This document shows, piece after piece, positions 25,699 through 34,203 of a DNA stretch of 64,000 nucleotides. The stretch spans positions 439,501 to 503,500 of the forward strand of contig NZ_CP005188.1 of assembly GCF_001563285.1 (NCBI RefSeq), written 5' to 3'. The position numbers and the translations under genes were made by a program. The notes under the pieces are model-generated. The model had not been told where the DNA came from, did no database searches, and was given only the letters and a program-made list of their open reading frames with translations. Position 1 is the stretch's first letter, and every line of letters begins with the position of its first letter. The DNA comes from Sphingobium sp. MI1205 (GTDB lineage Bacteria; Pseudomonadota; Alphaproteobacteria; Sphingomonadales; Sphingomonadaceae).

Positions 25699-25892
25699 GC
25701 GCAAACTATAATAGCGCAAATTTGCAAGTGCATATTTGCGCAAATTCATCAGAAAAATTGCGGTGCGGCATACCGGCATATCGCGACTGCGACCATTTCT
25801 GTCATTCTTGAGAGCGCGAACTCGCAAAAAAGATTTGCACGGCTTTCGGTCTGGACATAGATGTTTGCGCATGTTGCGCATATTTGCGCAAC
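25699..25892. promoter_or_regulatory. Cluster of TTTGCGCAA-like inverted repeats
   Basis: In AT-rich DNA between the broken repressor and the giant autotransporter there are several GCGCAAA/TTTGCGC sites. They include GCGCAAAT (25714-25721) inverted with ATTTGCGC (25734-25741), the 10-bp palindrome TTTGCGCAAA (25735-25744), and GTTGCGCA-TATT-TGCGCAAC (25873-25892). This looks like multiple operators, most simply for the interrupted repressor, controlling its own and/or the autotransporter promoter. Confidence 0.6.
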
Positions 25893-26014
25893 TGCAGGTG
25901 TCATGGGGGGAGTTACGAACAGCATCAGCGCAAAGCCTTTTGCGTACGCGAAAGCACTGGCGCCCGTCGTTTGCCGCTCATCTGCCTGAGAATCGCAGCC
26001 AATAGGGGTTTTGA

Positions 26015-29000
26015 ATGAATAAGAAGTCGAGGTTCAACCGGATGCTGCTGTTGTCAGCCTCCTTCCCAGCGGCGGCTCTGCTCGCAAACGCTGGTGGTGC
26101 ACTGGCGGCGCCCGCCACTGTGACCGTGCCGGCCGGGGCAGGGACCGGCGCGGCGGTAAATGCCGACATTGCCACGGCCATCACGACGCCGGCTAATCCC
26201 GATCTCACGGTTACGATTGCTAGCGGCGCAGATATCAGCGGCGCAAGCATCGGCTATGATTTCGTCGCAGGAGGTTTTGCTGCGGGTCAGGGCGACGGCG
26301 CGGTAAACCTCACCAATGATGGTCGCGTAACCGGCCTGAGCTTCGGCGGAGTTGGCGTGGCAAGTGCCGCCAACAGCTTCACCGCCACTAGCAATGGCGA
26401 AGTCGTCGGCAGCGTAAGCGCAACGGACTTTGGCGGCGCGGTATCGGTCACCAACAACGGCTCGGTCGGTGGCAATGTTGTCGGCTCTGGCTTTGGCGAT
26501 GTCACACTCGCAAATGGCCTGGCTGGCGAAGTGGGTGGTAGCCTGATCGGGCAGGCGCTCGACGCCGCCAATGTCTCGATCACCAACGTCGGCACAGTCG
26601 AAGGCGACCTTGATGGATCGGCCACCACCGGCACCGTCAGCATCGCCAACAGCGGCGATGTTGCAGGCAGCGCCTTTGCCTCGACCGGCGAAGGGGCGAT
26701 CTCCGTCACCAACGCCGCGTCTGGCCGCATCAGCGGCGATGTGTCCGCGGGATCCGAATCCGGCGCGATCACGATCGCGAACAATGGCCAGGTCCTGGGT
26801 CAGACTGACGCGTTTAGCCGCAATACGACGTTCACCTCGACCGGTCCGACGACCACTGTTTCGGGCACCACCACGACCACCCAGTCGAGCACTTCGCAGC
26901 AGACCGTCGGCGGCGATATCGATGGCACTTATGCTGGCATCAATGGCTCGCTGAACTTCGGTGCTGGCAATGACGGCAGCATCACTCAGGTGAGCGGCAC
27001 GAACAGCACGGCGACCGTGACGGGCACCGTGTACGGCGACATCTATTCCGAAGCGTCTGGCTCTTCGTTTGCTACGCAGAATGTGGCCGTGTCGACCGAT
27101 TCGCGCGACGCGGCGGGCACCGGCTCGGTCGTGAGCAGCAGCAACAACACGTTCAATGTTGCGTCGACTGGCGGCACGAGCACGGTCAACATCTCCGGCA
27201 CCGTTGCGCCTGGCGATTCGGGCCGAAATGGCGATGTTACCTCTCGCGGCGATACTGCGAGTGCCGTCAATATCAACGGCGGCAAGGTGTCGGGCAATGT
27301 TTCGTCGACCAGCCAGGGCGTGGCGTTCAACGGGGCATTCACCTCGGAAGACACTGACACCTATGACGCAGGCGTTTTCCAGGGTTCCACCTCGGTAAGC
27401 GGCACGCAGTTCAATCAGGCGCGGGCAGGCGGAGACGCTTCCGTCTCGCTTCAGGGCAGCAGCCTGGTTAACGGCAATGTCAGCGTTGTGGGCGGTGCCT
27501 CGGCTTCGGCAGCTATCGGCTCGGCAGCCAAGGTCGAACAGGATGTGTTCGTCAGCACGGCTGTCCCGACTGGCCCATTCTTCTTCACCGTAGGCGATGC
27601 GTCCTCTACAGCCTCCAGCACGCGGACAACGGATGCGTCGGGAGACGGCACTCAGGTCGACACGTCGCTGTTTACGGTGTCGGCTCCGGCTGTCGCTGCT
27701 GATGCCACGCTCAACAATGCGGGCCGAATCGATGGCGATGCGACGGTTGCAGCCGGCTTCGGCAACGCTACGGCCACGATCACCGGCACTGTTGGCGGTT
27801 CGGTGAACGCCAGCGCGTTCGCGTCCACCTCGAGTAGCGGTTCCACCTCGGAATATAGCGTTGCTGGCGGACTCAACACGCTGACGTCGCAAACCGTCAC
27901 GGACAGCTTCGCCGATGCTGGTGGCCAAGCCGATGTCGTGATCGACACCGCTGCCGCGCTTCAGGGTAAGGGCGTGCCAAGCGTTGCAGGCAATGTCTTT
28001 GCTTCGGGCATTGCTGGCGCTTCGATCACCGTCGGCAGCGGCAGTGTCATCGGTGATGCTGCGACGGGTACGGGCGGCAATCTGTTTGCCAACAGCCTGG
28101 GCGAAAGCAGCAGCGATGAGACGGTCACGACCTACGCTGCGGACGGTTTCACGCCCGTCACGGTTGCATCGACCTTCAGCACTGCCGCGGTAGGCGGTGC
28201 CGCTTCGGTCACCAACAACGGCACCGTTATTGGCGATGTCGAGGTTCAAGGACTGACCTCCGCTTCGCTCGTCAACAATGGCGATCTGGGCACCGGCGGC
28301 AATCTGTTCAGCGTTTCGGCTCTGGATGGCAACAGCACTGTCACGCTGACCGACACGAATCCGACCAACGCTGGCATCCGCGCCCTCGCCGCGACGGTTG
28401 ACGCAATGCCGGTGGGCGGCAACGCCAGCTTCACCAACAGCGGCAACGCCTTTGGCGATGTTGAGCTGGAAGGCTTGACCGGATCGTTCACCAACAATGG
28501 CATCCTGACCGGCACGACCACGCTTGGTGGTTCGGTGTTCAGCGGATCGGCCACGGTCGATGCGACGATCAACACCACCAACGTGACCGTGACTCCCGTT
28601 GCCGCTTCGCAGACCTACACTGTCGATCAAAACGGTGTTTCGGGTGGCTTCAGCGTGACGGGCGCGGTTTCGACGCAGAACGAGGTGGCGTCTGCGCTGT
28701 CTTCACTCCTGTCGCCGGCGGTTCCGCTCGATGCCTCGCAGGTCGATCCGGCTGCGTTCAACCTGACCGTGGGTGGTGAGGCTGCCGTCAAGACCGCCGA
28801 CATCAAGGCGACGATCAACCTCAACAACGGCTCGATCACACTTGGCGACATCGACGCACAGCGTGACGACAGCGGGGCCTTCCTCACCGACACGACCGTC
28901 AACCTGAATGGCAGCGGCTTCCTAGGCGCGAGCGAACTCCGTTCGGCTACCTCGACAGCGCCTGCCAACTTCACGCCGGTCGCCACGCTGCCGGAAGAAG

Positions 29001-30901
29001 CTGAAGGCCTGTTCGGTCCGACCGCCGTCCGCGTGTTGGGCGTCAACACGGTCAACAAGACCGGTGCGGGCACCTTCGTGGTGACGGGTGCCGAATATGT
29101 TCCGGCTGAAGGCTCGACTCCCGCAGGCTGGACGATGGATGTTGGCAACTTCAACGTGCAGGCTGGCGAAGTTCAGCTGGACGTTGCTGGCGCCGACGCC
29201 GTGTTCGGCATCAAGGGCAACATCAACAATGATGCCACCCTGGTCCTCGGCCGTCGTGCACCGACCTTCGTTCAGACGGTTGGCAACAGCATCGTCACGC
29301 CGGGACCCGAAGCGATCAAGGGCATCGAGCTCTATCAGCAGGGCAACTACACCCAGACTGCCAACGGCACGACGGTTGTGGGCGTCAACCCCTCGCTGGT
29401 CCGCTTCGGCAACCTGTCAGTCAACGATGGCGGCGCAGCTCCCGAAGTGCTGGGTCCGATCACCGGTGGGGTCAGTGTTCCCTACTTCACCACCCCGACC
29501 AATGCCGGTGTCTTCTCGATCCCGTCGTCGGTCACTGTGGACGGTAACCTGAACCTGGCCGGTAAGGTCGCGGTGACGGTGTCGAAGGATAGCCTCTATT
29601 CGACGGGCGACGGCTATACGCTGTTCACCTATACCGGTACCGGCAATGTCACCGCCACCGCGGCACCGACGCTCTCCTCGCAGTTCGTCACTTTCGATCT
29701 GAAGCATGATGCGACCGCTAAGACCGTTTCGATCGAGGCGACCCGCAACAGCTACGCCACGGGCGCAACCAATCCCAATGCCGCTTCGGCAGCCGTGGGT
29801 CTGGACAGCGCGCTGGCTGACGTCATTGCTCGGGTGAAGACGGATGCTGCTGGCGGCAATGGCTTTGCTTCGGTTACGGAGATCGCCAATGCGCAGGACA
29901 TCGCCAACATCGCTGCTGGTCTCGACTGGCGCCTGAACAGCGCACAGGCGGCGCAGGTCTTCAACGAGCTTTCCTCGGCGGAGATCTACGGTTCGCTGGC
30001 CGCGGTTGATCAGAACGCGGTTTTCAACACCACCGTCAACCGTCTGGCTGCTCGCCGTGGCTATGGTGAGGCGCTGGGCACCCAGATCTGGTTCAACCCG
30101 TCGGCGAACTTCGCCAAGACGGGGGGCACCAAGTCCGGAGCGTCGAAGATCAAGACCAACAGCTATGGCGGCGCCTTTGGCCTCGACGTGGCCTATCAGG
30201 AAGACGGCGCCTTCGGCATCGGCTTTGGCTATGGTCAGCATGACGTCACTGCACAGGGTTCGCAGGAAGAGGCGCAGGTTCGCACCTACACCATCGGTGC
30301 CTATGCGACCCAGGGCTTTGGCCCCTTCTACGGCAGCTTCCAGTTGGCGTACGGCTTCTCGAAATTTGAAGTCGAACGCGACCTGGACATCCTGGCTCGC
30401 ACCATTGAAGGTGACTTCAAGGGCAAGCAGTTGGATGCCAGCCTGGAGCTGGGCTACGACTTGACCGCCGGTAGCGGCCTGGTCGTGACCCCCTATGGTA
30501 AGCTGGCGCTGCGTCGCTGGTCGATGAACGGCTTCACTGAAGAAGGTGGCGCTGGCATCGGACTGAAGGTGGATCATGCCTCCAAGACCGTCTTCTCGCC
30601 CGTTCTGGGCGTGAAGGCCGGGGCTCTGCTCGGTGACGCCGATGGGATCGCCTATCGCCCCTATGCGAAGGTTCAGTACAGCTTCCAGGGCAGCATCGGC
30701 AGCGATCGCACGGTCCAGTATCTGGGCGGCGGGGATGCCTTCCGCCTGAAGGGTGTGGATCCGGACGGTAACGGGCTGATCGAACTGGGCGTGGATGCCT
30801 CGGTCAATAAGCGCGTCAACCTGTTCCTCTCTGGCGGTTACGGCTTTGGTGGCCACAACAGCCTCGGCCAGGTCCGTGGTGGCATTAGCTTCGGCTTCTG
30901 A
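26015..30901 (+). CDS. Giant type V autotransporter (1628 aa)
   Basis: The signal peptide runs from MNKKSRFNRML to about ALAAPAT. A passenger of about 1,250 residues follows, composed of degenerate Gly/Asn/Thr/Ser/Val repeats (for example VTNNGSVGGNVVGS and FTNSGNAFGDVELEG) that are typical of a right-handed beta-helix. A conserved linker (YATGATNPNAASAAV) leads to the C-terminal autotransporter beta-barrel (about residues 1350-1628), ending GGISFGF with the terminal Phe used by the Bam machinery. It would be exported by Sec, inserted in the outer membrane and expose the passenger. No protease or lipase motif is seen, so adhesion is likely. A purine-rich RBS precedes the ATG. An operator-like cluster lies upstream and a terminator follows. 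Confidence 0.88.
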   Translation: MNKKSRFNRMLLLSASFPAAALLANAGGALAAPATVTVPAGAGTGAAVNADIATAITTPANPDLTVTIASGADISGASIGYDFVAGGFAAGQGDGAVNLTNDGRVTGLSFGGVGVASAANSFTATSNGEVVGSVSATDFGGAVSVTNNGSVGGNVVGSGFGDVTLANGLAGEVGGSLIGQALDAANVSITNVGTVEGDLDGSATTGTVSIANSGDVAGSAFASTGEGAISVTNAASGRISGDVSAGSESGAITIANNGQVLGQTDAFSRNTTFTSTGPTTTVSGTTTTTQSSTSQQTVGGDIDGTYAGINGSLNFGAGNDGSITQVSGTNSTATVTGTVYGDIYSEASGSSFATQNVAVSTDSRDAAGTGSVVSSSNNTFNVASTGGTSTVNISGTVAPGDSGRNGDVTSRGDTASAVNINGGKVSGNVSSTSQGVAFNGAFTSEDTDTYDAGVFQGSTSVSGTQFNQARAGGDASVSLQGSSLVNGNVSVVGGASASAAIGSAAKVEQDVFVSTAVPTGPFFFTVGDASSTASSTRTTDASGDGTQVDTSLFTVSAPAVAADATLNNAGRIDGDATVAAGFGNATATITGTVGGSVNASAFASTSSSGSTSEYSVAGGLNTLTSQTVTDSFADAGGQADVVIDTAAALQGKGVPSVAGNVFASGIAGASITVGSGSVIGDAATGTGGNLFANSLGESSSDETVTTYAADGFTPVTVASTFSTAAVGGAASVTNNGTVIGDVEVQGLTSASLVNNGDLGTGGNLFSVSALDGNSTVTLTDTNPTNAGIRALAATVDAMPVGGNASFTNSGNAFGDVELEGLTGSFTNNGILTGTTTLGGSVFSGSATVDATINTTNVTVTPVAASQTYTVDQNGVSGGFSVTGAVSTQNEVASALSSLLSPAVPLDASQVDPAAFNLTVGGEAAVKTADIKATINLNNGSITLGDIDAQRDDSGAFLTDTTVNLNGSGFLGASELRSATSTAPANFTPVATLPEEAEGLFGPTAVRVLGVNTVNKTGAGTFVVTGAEYVPAEGSTPAGWTMDVGNFNVQAGEVQLDVAGADAVFGIKGNINNDATLVLGRRAPTFVQTVGNSIVTPGPEAIKGIELYQQGNYTQTANGTTVVGVNPSLVRFGNLSVNDGGAAPEVLGPITGGVSVPYFTTPTNAGVFSIPSSVTVDGNLNLAGKVAVTVSKDSLYSTGDGYTLFTYTGTGNVTATAAPTLSSQFVTFDLKHDATAKTVSIEATRNSYATGATNPNAASAAVGLDSALADVIARVKTDAAGGNGFASVTEIANAQDIANIAAGLDWRLNSAQAAQVFNELSSAEIYGSLAAVDQNAVFNTTVNRLAARRGYGEALGTQIWFNPSANFAKTGGTKSGASKIKTNSYGGAFGLDVAYQEDGAFGIGFGYGQHDVTAQGSQEEAQVRTYTIGAYATQGFGPFYGSFQLAYGFSKFEVERDLDILARTIEGDFKGKQLDASLELGYDLTAGSGLVVTPYGKLALRRWSMNGFTEEGGAGIGLKVDHASKTVFSPVLGVKAGALLGDADGIAYRPYAKVQYSFQGSIGSDRTVQYLGGGDAFRLKGVDPDGNGLIELGVDASVNKRVNLFLSGGYGFGGHNSLGQVRGGISFGF

Positions 30902-30921
30902 CATCATTCGCTAACAATGGG

Positions 30922-30954
30922 AGGGCGCGGCGGTTTCGGCGCGCCCTTTCGTTT
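30922..30954 (+). terminator. Intrinsic terminator of the autotransporter gene
   Basis: An 8-bp perfect stem, AGGGCGCG / CGCGCCCT, with a loop of about ten bases is followed by TTTCGTTT. It begins 21 bases after the autotransporter stop. Confidence 0.75.
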
Positions 30955-31108
30955 GCTTGCCCGCCTTGTTCTCCCGCGCGCGCGTTGGACGATAGCTATG
31001 TCGAGCGCCGCATCGGACTGGAAGAATTCTGCTGCGTCCAAATCTGTCGCGTGACTTATTCACACCCCAACGAGAAATATTGGCGCAGAATCAACGAGTA
31101 AACAGAAC

Positions 31109-31399
31109 GTGAACAACTTTGGAACAGGCATAGAACCTCTCAAGACGATTGCGGGTCTGATTATGGAGAGGCTTGCCCATTACGGGGTTCAGATTTTGAC
31201 TAATGGGGACGGCGCACTATGCTTTTTCACGCCTTCTCCCGGTCATGTCGGTCGCCCTTGGGTGGCAGGTGAATACGCACAAGGACTGGAAGACGGCGCA
31301 ACACGGGAGTTGCAGCAGCTCGTGAGGGCCTCGCCGATGCTTGCCCGGGCTATCGTGGAGGAGCTTACGGTTTCCGGACTGCCCTCGACCACCGACTGA
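31109..31399 (+). CDS. Hypothetical protein
   Basis: This 96-residue protein begins at GTG (MNNFGTGIEP). It is mostly helical, with ELQQLVRASPMLARAIVEEL near the end. No family is recognised and no RBS is obvious. About 210 bases of apparently empty DNA follow. Confidence 0.45.
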   Translation: MNNFGTGIEPLKTIAGLIMERLAHYGVQILTNGDGALCFFTPSPGHVGRPWVAGEYAQGLEDGATRELQQLVRASPMLARAIVEELTVSGLPSTTD

Positions 31400-31611
31400 A
31401 CAGCGTCTCTTGGCTCTAACGCGCCAGTCGCATAGCTGCGTATGTACGGGTGAGGCTTTCCTTCTCAGAGACTTTTCGGGCTCTCCCCGCATGATCAGAA
31501 GATCAGCATCTGTGATGTCTAGAGAAAATGCCTTAACTTATAGGCAGTTAAATCGATGTAGATGAGAGGCGGAAGCGGCGGCTCAAGCGGGTCGACGCGT
31601 TTGGTTAAGGA

Positions 31612-31956
31612 ATGCGCATCAATATGAACAAGATCCCGGTAGCTGCACTTGTCGAGGGCCACATCGTCACACTGGAAGGCGATCGCTTTGTTGATCCGCG
31701 GAGTGATGTCGCTGAGCTGACGGCGCCGTTGACCGTGGTAGGGCATCATGCCGGGATTCCTACAGCGCAGGATGAACTGCGAGCCTATAAGCTCATCGGC
31801 GATAGGAGTGATGTTGCGGCAGAGGATGTTCCTGAGCAGGCCTGCACATTGTTGCTCGTCACGCCGGCGCCCTCGACGAAATTGCTTGTAGCTTATTTTC
31901 CTGATGATCAACATGAAGTACCGCTGGATGTCGATGATCAAGACGAGCTTGAATGA
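31612..31956 (+). CDS. Hypothetical protein upstream of SNase
   Basis: This 114-residue acidic protein has an alternating strand pattern and a very acidic tail (DVDDQDELE). Its stop overlaps the next ATG (ATGA), so it is translated together with the SNase-like gene, perhaps as an inhibitor or partner. An alternative start at 31624 (MNKIPV) exists. Confidence 0.55.
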   Translation: MRINMNKIPVAALVEGHIVTLEGDRFVDPRSDVAELTAPLTVVGHHAGIPTAQDELRAYKLIGDRSDVAAEDVPEQACTLLLVTPAPSTKLLVAYFPDDQHEVPLDVDDQDELE

Positions 31957-32573
31957 TTCTTGCGCCGGATGATCCGGGTCCGATCAGGCCCGACGAAGCC
32001 TTGGATGTGCGTGTCCTGAAGGTTTTCGACGGCGACGGCTTCCTAGCAAATGTTTGGCACCCACTGCGAGAGGCATGGGTGGAGCTCGTCCCTTTCCGGT
32101 TGGCGTTCATAGATGCACCAGAAATGGAACAGCCCTTCGGGCCCGAAGCCCGCGACTTTCTGCTCGGGCTGGTAGGTGGCAAAAAGCTTCGTTTGCTTCC
32201 GATTGGCAAGGAAGCGACGGGCGGCGTACCTATAGACCCGTATAAACGCCTCCTCTGCATGGCATATTTGACGGAGCAGATGGATGCCGGAAGGGTGGAA
32301 TATTATCATGAGGGTAAGCGGGGATCTGGCTTGGTGACGAGACCCCGGTGCGTTACCCGCAATATCGAGCTGGAGATGATCGTAAACGGTTGGGCCTGGG
32401 TCACAGAGCAATATGCGTTCGACCGCGAAGCGGAATATTTCAATGCACAGGACGATGCCAGGCGGAACCGGCGCGGATTATGGGTGAGCAACAATCCCGA
32501 TCCGCCGTGGAACTTTAAGCGTCGCCAGAAGCATCGAATGCGGCAAGCGGAGGGGCAGGGGCGACTGATTTAG
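31953..32573 (+). CDS. Staphylococcal-nuclease-like (SNase) domain protein
   Basis: This 206-residue protein has an SNase domain: VLKVFDGDGFLANV (acidic metal-site motif), RLAFIDAPEMEQPFGPEARDFL (catalytic Arg and Glu region), and DPYKRLLCMAYL, NIELEMIVNGWAWV, DDARRNRRGLW. It lacks an obvious signal peptide, so it may act in the cytoplasm. The tail is basic (KRRQKHRMRQ). The stop codon is the target of the downstream IS630, which leaves it unchanged. It may have an adjacent partner at 31612. Confidence 0.75.
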   Translation: MILAPDDPGPIRPDEALDVRVLKVFDGDGFLANVWHPLREAWVELVPFRLAFIDAPEMEQPFGPEARDFLLGLVGGKKLRLLPIGKEATGGVPIDPYKRLLCMAYLTEQMDAGRVEYYHEGKRGSGLVTRPRCVTRNIELEMIVNGWAWVTEQYAFDREAEYFNAQDDARRNRRGLWVSNNPDPPWNFKRRQKHRMRQAEGQGRLI

Positions 32574-33631
32574 AGCGGGTTCACGATGGGTGGAATCGCG
32601 AGGGATTCCCTTTTTGCTGATCGTGTGATTCATAGGTAGCCGTCACGACGGAGGCTGCGATGGGTTGGCGACCGGGGCAGAGTTACTCGCAGGATTTACG
32701 CGATCGGGTGCTGGCGGCTGTGGACGGCGGAATGCCCGTCCGCGAGGCGGCCGTGATCTTCAAGGTCAGCGTGGCCTATATCTACAAGGCGCGGATCCGG
32801 CGTCGGCTGACCGGTAATACCGGGATCAACCCGAACCGTGGCCGTCCCCCGCGCAAGCTCTCGCCGGCACAGGAGCTGGCGCTGGCGGCGCACATCCGCT
32901 CGCGACCGGGGATCACGCTGGCGCAGGCGCAAGCGTGGCTGCTGGCCGAACACGGAATCGGGCTCAGCACCGGCGCGATGTGGAACGCGGTTCGGCGGCT
33001 CGGCCTGTCGTTTAAAAAAAGCCCTGCACGCAGCCGAGCAGGAGCGGCCAGACGTGGCGGCACGTCGCAAGCTGTGGCGGGCAGCCCAGCCGTTCATCGA
33101 CCCTGAAAGCCTCGTCTTTCTCGACGAGACAGGGGTAAACACCAAGATGGCGCGGCTCTATGGCTGGGCGCCGGTCGGCGAACGCTGCCGCGATCGCGTG
33201 CCGTTCGGACACTGGAAGACGATGACCTTCATCGCCGGCCTGCGTCTGACGGGCATGACCGCGCCCTGGGTGCTCGACGGGCCGATGGATGGCGATGCAT
33301 TCCGGGTCTATATCCGCGACGTCCTGGCACCCACTCTTCGACGCGGCGATGTCGTGGTGCTCGACAATCTGCCCGCCCACAAGGTCGCCGGCATCCGCGA
33401 GGCGATCACCGCCCGGCGCGCCCAGCTCTTCTACCTGCCGCCCTACAGCCCCGACATGAACCCGATCGAGATGGCCTTCTCCAAACTCAAGGCGCTGCTG
33501 CGGCAGGAACCGGCCCGCACCGTCGATGCCCTTGTCGAGCGCATCGGCAACCTGCTTGATCGCTTCCCAGCCCAAGAATGTGCCAACTTCTTCCACGACG
33601 CAGGGTATCAACGGTCAATGTGAAAATGCTC
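32573..33631 (+). mobile_element. IS630-family insertion sequence (about 1059 bp)
   Basis: The ends read GAGCGGGTTCAC and, inverted, GAGCATTTTCAC. They are flanked by TA dinucleotides (32571-32572 and 33632-33633), the target duplicated by IS630/Tc1 elements. The left TA plus the first element base form the TAG stop of the SNase gene. Confidence 0.85.
32660..33623 (+). CDS. IS630-family transposase, two frames
   Basis: The N-terminal frame (32660 on, YSQDLRDRVLAAVDGGMPVREAA) has the helix-turn-helix and GRPPRKL hinge. A second frame carries the catalytic triad: LVFLDETGVNTKMAR, VVVLDNLPAHK and YSPDMNPIEMAFSKLK (D, D, E). The two frames overlap around an A7 run (33014-33020) and are +1 related, consistent with programmed frameshifting or a single-base mutation. 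Confidence 0.85.
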
Positions 33632-33658
33632 TAGAGCTGTGCCTCGCTTTCCATATCA

Positions 33659-34174
33659 TCAGACGTTCAGTTCAAGTTGATCCCATTCAATGCCGGCAGC
33701 CTTCAACCGCGCAAAAGGGTCAGCATTCTCGTCGTCGAACGACCAACCTTCTGGCATGCGCACTTTCAGGCCGAGCTCGAAGTCGAGGCGCTGTCGTTCA
33801 GCTTTGGAGATCATCACGATCTTCAAATGCCGCTCCAACAACTTCGCGACCGCTGACGCATCTGCTCCCGAAGAAAACATCTTCTCGCACTGATTACGAA
33901 TGAGCGCCAAGGGCACAACATGTTCACGATGGTCAGCGGACGCCCGTGAGCGCCCAGCCATGATGATATGGTTAGGGATCAATGGCTCATCAAGCAAACG
34001 CGAGTGACGCCAGTTTTCTTCCCATGACTGATGCATTACCCAAGCAGCTCGTTCAAACACGCGTCTGGTAATTTCTTTTTTGTCGAGTTCAGGTCGCATA
34101 CTATCCGGCACTATGTAGAAATGATGCCCATTGTAGGTTTGCGTTGGGTTCCGCAAGCCGGCGTATGTCAACAT
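33659..34174 (-). CDS. Hypothetical protein downstream of sngC, HNH-like motif
   Basis: This 171-residue protein is encoded 29 bases after the sngC helicase gene in the same direction, so it is probably co-transcribed. The middle contains a DHREHVVPLALIRNQCEKMF segment; EHVVP followed by N and C recalls the core of HNH nucleases, but only part of the consensus is met. The N-terminal part has a GHHFYIVPDS strand. It may be a nuclease, regulator or immunity partner of the Shango-like system. Function is not established. Confidence 0.55.
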   Translation of the reverse strand: MLTYAGLRNPTQTYNGHHFYIVPDSMRPELDKKEITRRVFERAAWVMHQSWEENWRHSRLLDEPLIPNHIIMAGRSRASADHREHVVPLALIRNQCEKMFSSGADASAVAKLLERHLKIVMISKAERQRLDFELGLKVRMPEGWSFDDENADPFARLKAAGIEWDQLELNV

Positions 34175-34203
34175 GCTTCAGTTTCAGCTGCTCGAGCATC
34201 CGG

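Noticed and set aside
26054..28630. Antisense ORF of 858 codons across the autotransporter passenger
   Set aside because: It is the complement of a low-complexity, GC-biased repeat-rich gene. Long antisense frames are expected from such codon use, and it has no RBS or recognisable domain.
26300..29000. CRISPR-like or tandem DNA repeat in the autotransporter
   Set aside because: The repetition is at protein level and degenerate, with no regular spacer or conserved DNA unit. It is beta-helix repeat coding sequence.
29417..30907. Antisense ORF of 496 codons across the autotransporter barrel
   Set aside because: Shadow of the strongly supported autotransporter barrel frame; no family features.
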